64,000 bases of DNA, taken from contig SVOZ01000003.1 of NCBI GenBank assembly GCA_015066115.1, positions 162,643 through 226,642 on the forward strand, in the 5' to 3' direction. This DNA comes from Oscillospiraceae bacterium. Its GTDB lineage: Bacteria; Bacillota; Clostridia; Oscillospirales; Ruminococcaceae. This document shows, one piece after another, positions 1 to 8,858 of the stretch. The notes beneath the pieces are model-generated. The model saw only the letters and a program-made list of their open reading frames with translations. It was not told where the DNA came from and made no database searches. Position 1 is the stretch's first letter, and every line of letters begins with the position of its first letter. The translations under genes and the position numbers were made by a program.

Positions 1-29
1 ACTTAATATTTAATAACGGAGGAGCAGAA

Positions 30-725
30 ATGTCACTTTACTGCATTTCGGACCCGCATCTTTCTCTCTCCTGCGATAAGCCTATGGATGTGTTCGGCGG
101 CAGATGGCAGGACTATGTTCAAAAGCTTGAAACAAACTGGAAAGAATGCGTTAAAGAGGAGGACACCGTTGTTATTCCGGGAGACATATCCTGGGGAATG
201 AACTTAAATCAATCGCTTGCCGACTTTGCTTTTATTAACTCACTGCCGGGAAAAGAAAAAATCATTTTAAAGGGAAACCACGATTATTTTTGGACCTCGC
301 GTGTTAAAATGGAATCGTTTTTTGAGGAAAATTCGCTTAACACCTTGAAAATCCTGCATAATAATTTCTTTCCCTACGACGAAAATTATGGCATTTGCGG
401 CTCGCGCGGCTGGATAAATGAAAACGGCAAGGCTCAGGATAAGAAGATTCTCGACCGCGAGGCCTTAAGGCTTGAGGCTTCGATAAAGCCCTGCGTTGAA
501 AGCGGTAGAGAGCCTTTGGTTTTTCTTCACTATCCGCCAATTTATGCCGAAACCGTTTGTAATGAAATTTATGATGTTATAAAGCGTTACGGCGTGAAAA
601 AGGTGTTTTATGGGCACATCCACGGCCTTTCCTATAGATATGCTATCGACGGTGTTTATGACGGAATAGATTTCCGACTTGTGTCCTGCGATTATCTTGA
701 GTTTAAGCCGGTGAAAATTTTTTAG
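30..725 (+). CDS. metallophosphoesterase (calcineurin-like)
   Basis: This 231-residue protein carries the metallophosphoesterase motif set in order: DPH near residue 8, GDISWG near 51, GNHDYFW near 82, HYPP near 167 and GHIHG near 196. In this fold these residues bind two metal ions. There is no signal peptide, so it is cytoplasmic. The start follows a strong GGAGGAG site. The substrate cannot be told from sequence; relatives are annotated only as putative phosphoesterases. It is separated from tig by a promoter of its own and the upstream neighbour lies outside the window. Confidence 0.85.
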   Translation: MSLYCISDPHLSLSCDKPMDVFGGRWQDYVQKLETNWKECVKEEDTVVIPGDISWGMNLNQSLADFAFINSLPGKEKIILKGNHDYFWTSRVKMESFFEENSLNTLKILHNNFFPYDENYGICGSRGWINENGKAQDKKILDREALRLEASIKPCVESGREPLVFLHYPPIYAETVCNEIYDVIKRYGVKKVFYGHIHGLSYRYAIDGVYDGIDFRLVSCDYLEFKPVKIF

Positions 726-753
726 AAAATTTGTAAAAAAGTTAAAAAAACAG

Positions 754-782
754 TGGTAATTTGATATTCTTTGTGCTATAAT
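754..782 (+). promoter_or_regulatory. promoter of tig
   Basis: An extended -10 element reads TGc-TATAAT, with TATAAT at 777-782. The -35 position (TGGTAA, 754-759) is weak. It lies 55 nt upstream of the trigger factor start. Confidence 0.6.
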
Positions 783-837
783 TGATTGGATAAGAAAAAG
801 TTACCAAACGCATTGCGTTAATTCAGGAGGATGTAAA

Positions 838-2325
838 ATGGCTTTAGTTTCTAAAAAGGAAATCGAAAAAAACAAGGTAGAACTTGAAATTTCGGTTGGA
901 GCAGAGCAGTTTGAGGAAGCTTGTGCTGCTGCTTATCGCAAAAATGTTAAGAAAATCAACGTTCCCGGCTTCCGTCCCGGAAAAGCTCCCCGAGCTTTTG
1001 TTGAGAAGATGTACGGTAAGGAGATCTTCTATGAGGATGCCGTTAACGAGCTTTATCCCGCAGCTTACAGCGAGGCTGTAGACGAGGCAGGTATCGAGCC
1101 TGTTGATCGCGCTGATGTTGAAATCGTTTCTGTTGATGAAAACGGATTTACATTTAAGGCAACCGTAACCGTTAAACCCGAGGTTGAGGTTGTAGATTAT
1201 AAAGGCATTAAGGCAACTAAAAATGTTAAAAAGGTTACAGAAGATGATATAAACGCAGAAATCGACAATCTTCGCAACCGTAACGGTCGTATAATAAATG
1301 TTGAGGACAGAGCCGCAGAAAATGGCGACACCGCTGTTATCGATTATGAGGGCTTTGTAGGCGACACCGCTTTTGAGGGCGGAAAGGGCGAAAAGCACCC
1401 CTTGGTCCTTGGTTCTAATTCCTTTATCCCCGGCTTTGAGGAGCAGGTTGCAGGACACAATATCGGCGACGAGTTCGATGTTAACGTAACCTTCCCCGAG
1501 GAGTATCACGCTCCCGACCTTGCAGGAAAAGAAGCAGTGTTTAAGTGCAAGCTTCACGAGATAAAGGTTCGTCAGCTTCCCGAGGTAGACGATGAGTTTA
1601 TCAAGGATGTAACCGAGTTTGATTCTCTTGACGAGTTTAAAAAGGACGCAGAGAAAAAGCTTTCCGAGCGTTTTGAAAATGCCGCAACTGTTGAGGTTGA
1701 GGACACACTTATCGACACAGTTGTTGAAAATATGAAGGCCGATATTCCCGAGTGTATGTTTGAGCACGCTATGGACGATATGGTTAGAGATTTTGCATCT
1801 CGTCTTGAAGCTCAGGGTATGAAGCTTGAAATGTACTTACAGTACACCGGTATGGAAATGGATGCTTTCAGAGCAAACTTTAAGGAGCAGGCTGAAAGAC
1901 AGGTTAAGATCCGCCTTGCTCTTGAAAAGATTGCCGCTCTTGAAAACCTTGCCGCTTCCGAGGAAGAGGTCGAGGAGCAGTTTAAGAAGATGGCAGAAGG
2001 CTATAATATCGAGGTTGAGCAGATTAAGCTTTATGTTCCTGCAGAGGATATTAAGAAAGACCTCGCTATGCAGAAGGCTATCGACTTTGTAAGAGATAAC
2101 GCTGCTATCACCACAAAGACCTATGAGAAAGAGGCTCCCGCAAAAAAAGCTCCTGCAAAGAAAACCGCTGCAAAAAAGGCTGACGGCGAGGAAAAGCCTG
2201 CTGCAAAGAAACCCGCAGCAAAGAAAACCACCACAGCAAAGACCGGTACTGCAAAAACAACTGCAGCTAAAAAGCCTGCAGCTAAAAAAGCCGCTACCAC
2301 AAAAAAGGAAGCAGACGCTGAATAA
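838..2325 (+). CDS. tig: trigger factor with Lys/Ala-rich C-terminal tail
   Basis: Ribosome-associated chaperone and peptidyl-prolyl isomerase that meets nascent chains. The N-terminal ribosome-binding domain contains the signature GFRPGKAP (about residues 42-49), followed by the FKBP-type domain (about 155-240) and the helical C-terminal chaperone domain, ending near residue 430. The usual family length is about 430 residues. This copy has 495, the extra 63 or so being a low-complexity tail of AKK, PAKK and PAAKK units that resembles histone H1-type tails. The start follows AGGAGG. It heads a tig-clpP-clpX cluster, a common arrangement linking folding and ATP-dependent proteolysis. Confidence 0.95.
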   Translation: MALVSKKEIEKNKVELEISVGAEQFEEACAAAYRKNVKKINVPGFRPGKAPRAFVEKMYGKEIFYEDAVNELYPAAYSEAVDEAGIEPVDRADVEIVSVDENGFTFKATVTVKPEVEVVDYKGIKATKNVKKVTEDDINAEIDNLRNRNGRIINVEDRAAENGDTAVIDYEGFVGDTAFEGGKGEKHPLVLGSNSFIPGFEEQVAGHNIGDEFDVNVTFPEEYHAPDLAGKEAVFKCKLHEIKVRQLPEVDDEFIKDVTEFDSLDEFKKDAEKKLSERFENAATVEVEDTLIDTVVENMKADIPECMFEHAMDDMVRDFASRLEAQGMKLEMYLQYTGMEMDAFRANFKEQAERQVKIRLALEKIAALENLAASEEEVEEQFKKMAEGYNIEVEQIKLYVPAEDIKKDLAMQKAIDFVRDNAAITTKTYEKEAPAKKAPAKKTAAKKADGEEKPAAKKPAAKKTTTAKTGTAKTTAAKKPAAKKAATTKKEADAE

Positions 2326-2362
2326 TTTAGGCTGAGTTTTCCAAGAATAGTTTTAAGTTAAA

Positions 2363-2395
2363 TTCCGAAGCGGCGTGTATAACACCGCTTCGGAA
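2363..2395 (+). terminator. hairpin between tig and clpP
   Basis: An inverted repeat (TTCCGAAGCGG.../...CCGCTTCGGAA, loop TATAA) with a single-base bulge sits in the tig-clpP gap. It has no strong T-run, so it may be a partial terminator or an RNA-processing or stability hairpin rather than a full stop. Confidence 0.5.
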
Positions 2396-2441
2396 CGCCT
2401 ATTTTACAAACCTTTAAATTTTTCCGAAAGGAGAACTTATT

Positions 2442-3023
2442 ATGAGTTTAGTCCCAATGGTCGTTGAACAAACAAGCAGAGGCGAGCGTTCCTATGATAT
2501 TTTCTCCCGCCTTTTAAATGACAGAATTATTATGCTTTGTGATGAGGTAAATGATGCAACTGCAAGCTTAGTTGTTGCTCAGATGCTTTATCTCGAGGGT
2601 CAGGATCCCGACAAGGATATTCACCTCTATATCAATAGCCCCGGCGGCTCGGTAACCGCAGGAATGGCAATTTTCGACACAATGAATTATATTAAACCCG
2701 ATGTTTCCACCATCTGCATCGGTATGGCGGCAAGTATGGGCGCATTCCTTCTCGCCGCAGGCGCAAAGGGTAAGAGATTTGCTCTCCCCAACAGCGAAAT
2801 TATGATTCATCAGCCTCTCGGCGGCACCAAGGGTCAGGCAACCGATATTATGATCCACGCCGAGCATATTATAAGAATCAAATCGCGCTTAAACCAGATC
2901 CTTTCCGAGCGCACAGGTAAACCCCTTGATGTTATAGTTAAGGACACCGAGAGAGATAATTTTATGACAGCTCAGCAGGCCTGTGATTACGGCCTTGTCG
3001 ATAAGGTTATCGATCATAGATAA
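2442..3023 (+). CDS. clpP: ATP-dependent Clp protease proteolytic subunit
   Basis: Serine protease subunit that forms the double-heptamer chamber and degrades substrates fed by ClpX or ClpC. The catalytic triad is visible as Ser98 (in GMAASMG), His123 (in MIHQPLGG) and Asp172. At 193 residues it has the normal length. The GAAAGGAGA ribosome site fixes the start. clpX follows 24 nt downstream, so the two are probably co-transcribed. Confidence 0.97.
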   Translation: MSLVPMVVEQTSRGERSYDIFSRLLNDRIIMLCDEVNDATASLVVAQMLYLEGQDPDKDIHLYINSPGGSVTAGMAIFDTMNYIKPDVSTICIGMAASMGAFLLAAGAKGKRFALPNSEIMIHQPLGGTKGQATDIMIHAEHIIRIKSRLNQILSERTGKPLDVIVKDTERDNFMTAQQACDYGLVDKVIDHR

Positions 3024-3047
3024 GTAAAAAAGAAACGGGTGATATAA

Positions 3048-4337
3048 ATGCCTAACGACATCAAAGATGTAAAGCGCTGTGTCTTCTGCGGTAAAACGCA
3101 GGCTGAGGTCGACACGCTCATAACAGGCCCTCACGCCGCAATTTGTAATGAGTGCGTTGATTTGTGCAGTAATATGCTTTATCCCGAAAAGCAGAGCAGT
3201 AGGAAAACAGGAAAAAAGCAAGCGGTTAATATTAATGTGCTTAAGCCTGCTCAGATAAAGGCGGTTCTTGACCAGTATGTTATCGGTCAGGAAAAGGCTA
3301 AAATTGCTCTTTCTGTTGCGGTTTATAATCATTATAAGCGCATTATGAATAATGTAAACGGCGCTACACATAGCGACGTTGAACTTCAAAAGAGCAACGT
3401 GCTCCTTTTGGGCCCCACAGGCGTTGGCAAGACTCTTCTTGCACAAACCCTTGCCAAAACCCTTGATGTTCCTTTTGCTATCGCTGATGCAACAACACTA
3501 ACCGAAGCGGGATATGTCGGCGAGGATGTTGAAAATATCCTCTTAAGGCTTATTCAGGCGGCTGATTTTGATGTTGCGAGAGCCGAATGCGGCATTATTT
3601 ATATCGACGAAATCGATAAAATTGCAAGAAGAAGCGAAAACCGCTCGATAACCCGCGATGTTAGCGGCGAGGGCGTTCAGCAGGCTCTTCTTAAAATAAT
3701 TGAAGGAACCGTTTCAAATGTTCCCCCGGGAGGCGGCAGAAAGCATCCTCAGCAGGAGTTTATTCAGATAAACACCAAGAATATCCTCTTTATCTGCGGC
3801 GGCGCTTTTGACGGGCTTGAAAAAATCATCGAAAAGCGTGTTAGCACTTCGGCTCTCGGCTTTGGTGCCGATGTAAAGAGTAAGGCTCAGGCAGATGCTG
3901 AAAACCTGCTTTCAAAGGTTATCCCTCAGGACCTTATCAAGTTTGGTATAATCCCTGAGCTTATCGGAAGAGTTCCGCTTATTACAAGCTTAGAGAGCCT
4001 TGATGAAGAGGCGCTTGTAAAAATTCTCACCGAGACTAAAAACAGCCTTGTCAAGCAATATGAAAATCTTTTCTCGTTTGACAATGTTGAAATACAGTTT
4101 ACTTCTGATGCCCTAAAGGCAGTTGCGCGTAAGGCAATCAAAAACAAAACAGGCGCAAGAGGCTTAAGAGCCATTATGGAAGAGGTTTTAACGGATGTTA
4201 TGTTTGAAACTCCGTCTGACCCCACCATTGAAAAGATTATAGTAAACAGTGCCTGCGTTGAAGAGGGAAGCGCCGTTAAAATTATGCGCGACTCTAAAAG
4301 AAATAATGATAAAAAGACCTCAAAAACCGTTAGCTGA
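3048..4337 (+). CDS. clpX: ATP-dependent Clp protease ATP-binding subunit ClpX
   Basis: AAA+ unfoldase that recognises, unfolds and threads substrates into ClpP. The N-terminal C4 zinc-binding domain shows Cys11, Cys14, Cys33 and Cys36. Walker A is GPTGVGKT (about residues 122-129) and Walker B is IIYIDEID (about 183-190). The length of 429 residues is normal. It directly follows clpP, which supports the assignment to the ClpXP protease. Confidence 0.97.
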   Translation: MPNDIKDVKRCVFCGKTQAEVDTLITGPHAAICNECVDLCSNMLYPEKQSSRKTGKKQAVNINVLKPAQIKAVLDQYVIGQEKAKIALSVAVYNHYKRIMNNVNGATHSDVELQKSNVLLLGPTGVGKTLLAQTLAKTLDVPFAIADATTLTEAGYVGEDVENILLRLIQAADFDVARAECGIIYIDEIDKIARRSENRSITRDVSGEGVQQALLKIIEGTVSNVPPGGGRKHPQQEFIQINTKNILFICGGAFDGLEKIIEKRVSTSALGFGADVKSKAQADAENLLSKVIPQDLIKFGIIPELIGRVPLITSLESLDEEALVKILTETKNSLVKQYENLFSFDNVEIQFTSDALKAVARKAIKNKTGARGLRAIMEEVLTDVMFETPSDPTIEKIIVNSACVEEGSAVKIMRDSKRNNDKKTSKTVS

Positions 4338-4357
4338 TAGTAAAGGTGACAGAATTT

Positions 4358-4657
4358 ATGGCAGAATTTCTTGAAATAACTATGATAGTCAGCTTTGGCG
4401 CATCCTGGCCGCTCAATGTTATTAAATCATATAAAGCAAGGACTGCTAAGGGAAAAAGTCTCGGCTTTCTGCTTCTTATCTTTTTCGGATATATTGCAGG
4501 AATTGCCTCAAAGCTTGTAAATCCTGTGTATATGCAGGCGATAGGTCAAAAATGGTATGTTCTTTTCTTTTATTGTCTTAACTTTGTGATGGTCGGATTG
4601 GATCTTTTGTTGTATTTCAGAAACAAAGCCCTTGACAAAAAGAATAGCTTAAACTAA
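4358..4657 (+). CDS. small PQ-loop/SemiSWEET-like membrane protein
   Basis: A 99-residue protein with three hydrophobic segments (about residues 4-20, 33-52 and 68-90). Between the first and second lies SWPLNVIKSYKARTAKGKSL, a pattern reminiscent of the PQ-loop repeats of SWEET-type transporters, though the diagnostic PQ pair is replaced by PL. An ATG at 4358 with AAAGGTG 9 nt upstream is the best start. A GTG 12 nt earlier falls inside that ribosome site. It follows clpX by 20 nt and ends at a terminator. Function and substrate are unknown. Confidence 0.6.
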   Translation: MAEFLEITMIVSFGASWPLNVIKSYKARTAKGKSLGFLLLIFFGYIAGIASKLVNPVYMQAIGQKWYVLFFYCLNFVMVGLDLLLYFRNKALDKKNSLN

Positions 4658-4689
4658 AAAAGAGTTCAGCCGCGAGGCTGAACTCTTTT
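4658..4689. terminator. bidirectional terminator
   Basis: A perfect 14-bp stem (AAAAGAGTTCAGCC, loop GCGA) flanked by A and T runs separates the convergent PQ-loop-like gene and the YhcH-type gene. Confidence 0.85.
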
Positions 4690-4692
4690 AAT

Positions 4693-5145
4693 TTAGATGT
4701 GAACCTTAACAACAACTTTTTTAACTGTAACGCCTTCTTTAAGCTTAATTCCCGGCTTATGAATGTCGTGGGGGAAGAAAATTGCAAAGGTGTTTTTGTC
4801 GCATTCGAACTTTGCGGTAAGAGAGTCGGCAGTAAAGTGCTGAACGTCCTTTTCGGTGTTGTATTCATCGGTAGGCGAGCAGGTGTTTTCGTCCGCGCTC
4901 TCCATAAACTCACAACCTGAAACTATAAACTGAATGTCAATAAAATCCTTGTGGCCTTCAAATCTGTTGGAATCCTCTTTGGGAGAATACTCCTGAACAA
5001 TGCCGCGCACCTTGTCGCCGTCAATGGCATATTTTCCAACCTCGAGATTTTCAGCTATAGCCTTTTTAATAAAATCAAAGCCTGCTTTGAATCCATCGTT
5101 GCAGCAGTAGTAAAGTTCGCAGTTTTCAAGTTTGTCAAAAATCAT
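4693..5145 (-). CDS. YhcH/YjgK/YiaL family protein (DUF386)
   Basis: This 150-residue protein matches the YhcH/YjgK/YiaL family of small cupin-like proteins. Typical pieces are EGHKDFIDIQFIVSG (about residues 64-78) and the C-terminal FFPHDIHKPG (about 124-133), whose histidines are expected metal ligands. Relatives occur with sialic acid and sugar acid catabolism and as the EbgC subunit of a beta-galactosidase, and may act as anomerases or sugar isomerases. Here it stands alone, not beside a sugar operon, although nanE is 25 kb away. The exact reaction is not assignable. Confidence 0.85.
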   Translation of the reverse strand: MIFDKLENCELYYCCNDGFKAGFDFIKKAIAENLEVGKYAIDGDKVRGIVQEYSPKEDSNRFEGHKDFIDIQFIVSGCEFMESADENTCSPTDEYNTEKDVQHFTADSLTAKFECDKNTFAIFFPHDIHKPGIKLKEGVTVKKVVVKVHI

Positions 5146-5225
5146 ATCAAAACCCCATTTCCAGAATTTGTTCTGAGATTATTTTAACACAATCTGCATA
5201 TTATTTCAATATCAAAGCCGATTTA

Positions 5226-5254
5226 TTGACAAAATATCTGCTATTTGATATAAT
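5226..5254 (+). promoter_or_regulatory. consensus sigma-A promoter of mntP
   Basis: TTGACA (5226-5231), a 17-nt spacer and TATAAT (5249-5254) make a perfect consensus promoter. It rules out any start codon at 5226 for the downstream gene. Confidence 0.9.
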
Positions 5255-5291
5255 TTTTCCTGCACATTTTTATCTGAAGGGAAGAGGAAAA

Positions 5292-5876
5292 TTGAATTGG
5301 GATCTGATGTTTTTTCTAAACAGCGCCCTTCTTGGAGTTGGTCTCGCGATGGACGCCTTTTCTGTTTCGCTTGCAAACGGTCTTAACGAGCCAAAAATGA
5401 AAATACTCAGAATGTCAGGCATTGCCGGTGTGTTCAGCGCTTTTCAGTTTTTAATGCCGCTTATAGGCTGGTTTTGTGTAACGACCTTTTTGAGCTTTTT
5501 TAAGTCTTTTGAAAAATTCATTCCATGGATAGCATTGATCCTGCTTTTGTATATAGGCGGTAAAATGCTGTATGACTCATTCTCTAAAAAGGAATGCGCG
5601 AGCGAAGAATGTAAAACAGGCTTTTGGGCGCTTTTTGTGCAGGGAATAGCAACTTCAATTGACGCCCTATCGGTTGGGTTTACAATTGCCGATCATAACT
5701 GGGTTATGGCGGCCGTTTCAGCACTTATAATAGGAGTTATAACATTCTTTATATGCCTTTTGGGTCTGTTTCTCGGCAAAAAGTTCGGAACTCACCTTGC
5801 TGATAAGGCAGGCCTTCTCGGCGGCATTATTTTAATAGTTATAGGAATAGAAATTTTTATTAAAGGAATCGTTTAA
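5292..5876 (+). CDS. mntP: putative manganese efflux pump MntP
   Basis: Membrane exporter of the MntP family with six predicted helices. The signature GLAMDAFSVSLANG lies in helix 1, and the second half-repeat carries ATSIDALSVGF; the conserved aspartates are thought to bind Mn2+. The frame is open back to 5226, but that position lies on the promoter. The start is therefore TTG at 5292 (after GAAGAGG) or ATG at 5307. The usual family length is about 185-195 residues, which fits either. No manganese riboswitch is visible in the short leader. A hairpin terminator follows. Confidence 0.88.
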   Translation: MNWDLMFFLNSALLGVGLAMDAFSVSLANGLNEPKMKILRMSGIAGVFSAFQFLMPLIGWFCVTTFLSFFKSFEKFIPWIALILLLYIGGKMLYDSFSKKECASEECKTGFWALFVQGIATSIDALSVGFTIADHNWVMAAVSALIIGVITFFICLLGLFLGKKFGTHLADKAGLLGGIILIVIGIEIFIKGIV

Positions 5877-5906
5877 AAAAGAGGAGCAAAAATTGCTCCT
5901 CTTTTT
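5877..5906 (+). terminator. terminator after mntP
   Basis: A 13-bp stem AAAAGAGGAGCAA with loop AAA and a T-rich 3' arm follows directly after the mntP stop codon. Confidence 0.85.
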
Positions 5907-5927
5907 ATATAAATTTTATTAAAATAG

Positions 5928-5956
5928 TGGAAAAAAATAAAAAAGTGTAGTATAAT
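5928..5956 (+). promoter_or_regulatory. candidate promoter of trkA-trkH
   Basis: TATAAT (5951-5956) lies 40 nt before the trkA start. The -35 hexamer at 17-nt spacing (TGGAAA, 5928-5933) is weak. Confidence 0.55.
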
Positions 5957-5995
5957 GTCTGTGCATATTAACATTTGAAAAAAGGAAATGACTTT

Positions 5996-7354
5996 ATGAA
6001 AATTGTTGTTGCAGGTTGCGGTAAAATAGGAACCACAATTATTTCAAGCCTCGTAGAAGAGGGGCATGATATTGTCGCGCTTGATATTTCCTCTGATGCG
6101 CTTGAGGAAATTAATAATATTTATGATGTAATGTGTATTTGCGGTGCAAGCACCGACTGTGATGTTCTGCTTGAAGCAGGAGTAGCGCAGGCGGAGCTTT
6201 TTGTTTGCGTAACAGGCTCTGATGAAATAAATATGCTAAGCTGCTTTCTTGCAAAGAGGATGGGTGCTAAGAATACCATTTCAAGAATTCGCGACCCGCA
6301 TTATAACGAAAGTAGTCTTGGTTTTATCAAGCAGCAGCTTGACTTAAACGTGTCAATAAACCCCGAATTCATGGTCGCGCGTGAGCTTTATGATATTTTA
6401 AAGTTCCCCAGTGCCGTTAATATTGAGTCTTTTTCGGCAAGGCAGTTTGAAATGATTGAATTAAGACTTAAGCCTGATTCACTTTTTGATGGACTCAGTC
6501 TTTCCGAAATCAGAAAAAAATACCCCGGTAATTACCTTATCGGAACGGTTGTCCGCGATGATGAGATATTTATCCCCGATGGTAATTTTGTGATTCGCGG
6601 CGGCGACAAGATCGGACTTACCGCATCTCCCTTTGAAATTCAAAAGCTTGTAAAACGACTTGGCCTGTTTCAGAAACAGGCAAAGAGCGTTATGATTCTC
6701 GGTGCAAGCACAACGGCGCATTACCTCGCAAAATCTCTGCTTTCAAGCGGACACACCGTTAAAATAATTGAAAAAGACAGAGAAAAGTGCCAGAAGGTAA
6801 GCGATGAGCTTCCGGGTGCAACTGTAATTTGCGGCGACGGTGCTCAGCAGGAGCTTCTTCTTGAAGAGGGAATAACCACGACCGACGCATTCGTTTCCTT
6901 GACCGGTATCGATGAGGAAAACATCCTTATTTCTATTTTTGCCAATGCACAGAATGTTCCCAAGGTCATAACCAAGGTAAACCGCGGCGAGCTTGCTTCT
7001 ATGGCAGAAAAGCTCGGACTTGACACAATCGTGTCGCCCAAAAAGGTTGTTTCAGAGCTTATTTCACGCCATGCAAGAGCAATTGAAAATTCGCTCGGAA
7101 GCAACGTTGAAAGGCTTTACAAGCTTGTTGACGGCAAGGTTGAGGCCCTTGAGTTTAAGGTTCGAAGTGACTTTGAGTATCAGCAGGTTCCTCTTAAAGA
7201 CATGCGCCTTAAGCCAAACACCCTTGTTGCCGGAATCATACGCAATAAAAGGCCGCTCATTCCTTCAGGTAACGATTTTATAATAGCAGGCGATAGAGTA
7301 GTTGTGCTTTCGGCAGGCCATCAGATGAATGATCTGTCGGACATTATAAGGTAA
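5996..7354 (+). CDS. trkA: Trk potassium uptake regulatory subunit TrkA
   Basis: Peripheral NAD(H)-binding regulator of the Trk K+ channel. It contains two tandem RCK units: N-terminal Rossmann motif GCGKIG (about residues 8-13), a first RCK_C domain near 140-220, a second Rossmann domain starting at about 232 (VMILGAS), and a second RCK_C domain at the end. At 452 residues it matches the double-RCK TrkA form. ATG at 5996, 8 nt after AAAGGAA, is preferred to the in-frame TTG at 5975. trkH follows after 18 nt. Confidence 0.95.
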   Translation: MKIVVAGCGKIGTTIISSLVEEGHDIVALDISSDALEEINNIYDVMCICGASTDCDVLLEAGVAQAELFVCVTGSDEINMLSCFLAKRMGAKNTISRIRDPHYNESSLGFIKQQLDLNVSINPEFMVARELYDILKFPSAVNIESFSARQFEMIELRLKPDSLFDGLSLSEIRKKYPGNYLIGTVVRDDEIFIPDGNFVIRGGDKIGLTASPFEIQKLVKRLGLFQKQAKSVMILGASTTAHYLAKSLLSSGHTVKIIEKDREKCQKVSDELPGATVICGDGAQQELLLEEGITTTDAFVSLTGIDEENILISIFANAQNVPKVITKVNRGELASMAEKLGLDTIVSPKKVVSELISRHARAIENSLGSNVERLYKLVDGKVEALEFKVRSDFEYQQVPLKDMRLKPNTLVAGIIRNKRPLIPSGNDFIIAGDRVVVLSAGHQMNDLSDIIR

Positions 7355-7372
7355 AGGGCGAAAGGAAAAAAC

Positions 7373-8815
7373 ATGAATCGCAGAATGATTTTTAACACTC
7401 TTGGCAGACTGCTTATAGCGCTTTCTGTGCTGCTCATTTTGCCAACAGGTGTTTCGATTTACTATAAAGAGCGTTGCACCCTTGCGTTTTTAATAACAGC
7501 GGCGATTTCCCTTGCAATAGGGATTTCGCTCACACTTCTCTGCCGCACAAAAAACCACGTTATTTATGCAAGAGAGGGTTTTGCAATCGTTTCGCTTGTT
7601 TGGCTTTCGATGTCTTTTATTGGTTCGCTTCCATTTGTAATAAGCGGAGAGATCCCGTCGTTTGTTGACGCCTTTTTTGAAACAGTCAGCGGCTTTACAA
7701 CAACGGGTGCCTCAATTTTAAAAGATGTTGAGGCCATGAGTCGTGGCCTTCTTTTCTGGCGAAGCTTTACCCACTGGATAGGCGGAATGGGTGTTTTGGT
7801 TTTTGTTATGGCACTTATTCCGAATGTGTCTGACCGCTCTATTCACATATTAAGGGCAGAGGTTCCCGGCCCGATAGTCGGAAAGCTTGTGCCACGAATT
7901 AAAGACACCGCAAAGATACTTTACTTAATATATATTGTAATGACCGTTGTTGAGATCGTGTTGCTGGCTTTAGGCGGTATGCCGCTTTTCGACAGCGTTG
8001 TTCACACCTTTGGAACAGCAGGAACAGGCGGATTTGGTGTAAAAGCAGATAGTATTGCAGGCTACAGCCCCTATCTGCAGTGGGTTATTGCAATTTTTAT
8101 GCTGCTGTTCGGCGTAAACTTTAACCTTTACTATATGCTGCTTATCCGCAAGTTTAAGGCGGCATTTAAGAGCAGCGAGCTTTGGTGCTATGTGGCAATA
8201 GTGGTTTTGTCTGTGGCGGCCATTTGCTTAAATATTTATCCGCTTTATGAAAACTTTGCCGAGGTTTTAAGGCTTTCGGTTTTTCAGGTCTCTTCTATTG
8301 TTACGACCACAGGCTTCGCCACAACCGATTTCAATCTCTGGCCCGATCTGTCAAAAGCAATTCTGCTTATTCTGATGCTTGTCGGAGCCTGCGCAGGCTC
8401 GACAGCGGGCGGACTTAAGGTTTCGCGAGTAGTGCTTATCTTTAAAATTATCGGTAGGGAATTTAAGCGTCTTATTCATCCAAGGTCGGTAAGCAGAGTT
8501 AAATTTGAGGGTAAATCTGTTGATGAAACAGTGCTTGGAACGGTTACTACATATTTTGCGGTTTATATGGCGATCTTGCTTTCAGCCTTCCTTGTGCTTT
8601 CACTTGAGCCGTTTGGGTTTGAAACCAATTTCTCTGCTGTTGTCGCATGTTTTAATAATGTGGGTCCTGGATTTGCAGGGGTTGGTCCGGCGGCTAACTA
8701 TGCAGACTATTCTGTTTTATCCAAGGTCGTGCTTTCGCTTTCAATGTTGCTTGGAAGACTTGAGATATATCCTCTGCTGCTTGTGTTTATTCCGAAATTC
8801 TGGAAAAAAGACTAA
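7373..8815 (+). CDS. trkH: Trk potassium transporter membrane subunit TrkH
   Basis: Pore-forming K+ transporter of the TrkH/KtrB superfamily, 480 residues with about ten membrane segments. Pore-loop motifs are visible: SGFTTTGASI (about residue 104), GTAGTGGFG (about 215), TTTGFATTDF (about 310) and NNVGPGFAGVGP (about 428), each with the glycine that lines the selectivity filter. It sits directly behind trkA and forms a complete uptake system with it. Confidence 0.95.
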   Translation: MNRRMIFNTLGRLLIALSVLLILPTGVSIYYKERCTLAFLITAAISLAIGISLTLLCRTKNHVIYAREGFAIVSLVWLSMSFIGSLPFVISGEIPSFVDAFFETVSGFTTTGASILKDVEAMSRGLLFWRSFTHWIGGMGVLVFVMALIPNVSDRSIHILRAEVPGPIVGKLVPRIKDTAKILYLIYIVMTVVEIVLLALGGMPLFDSVVHTFGTAGTGGFGVKADSIAGYSPYLQWVIAIFMLLFGVNFNLYYMLLIRKFKAAFKSSELWCYVAIVVLSVAAICLNIYPLYENFAEVLRLSVFQVSSIVTTTGFATTDFNLWPDLSKAILLILMLVGACAGSTAGGLKVSRVVLIFKIIGREFKRLIHPRSVSRVKFEGKSVDETVLGTVTTYFAVYMAILLSAFLVLSLEPFGFETNFSAVVACFNNVGPGFAGVGPAANYADYSVLSKVVLSLSMLLGRLEIYPLLLVFIPKFWKKD

Positions 8816-8820
8816 AATAA

Positions 8821-8858
8821 AAATCCTGCAAAGGTGAAAACCTTTGCAGGATTTTTTT
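8821..8858. terminator. bidirectional terminator trkH / metA
   Basis: A 14-bp stem AAATCCTGCAAAGG with loop TGAAAA, followed by eight T, separates the convergent trkH and metA genes. Confidence 0.9.

Noticed and set aside
844..1767. 307-residue open frame antisense to tig
   Set aside because: It mirrors the codon pattern of a certain gene, has no ribosome site and encodes a biased hydrophobic sequence.
4346..4357. GTG start for the PQ-loop-like gene
   Set aside because: The codon lies inside the AAAGGTG ribosome site that serves the ATG at 4358.
5231..5291. Manganese (yybP-ykoY) riboswitch before mntP
   Set aside because: The leader from the mapped promoter is too short and no matching helices are visible.
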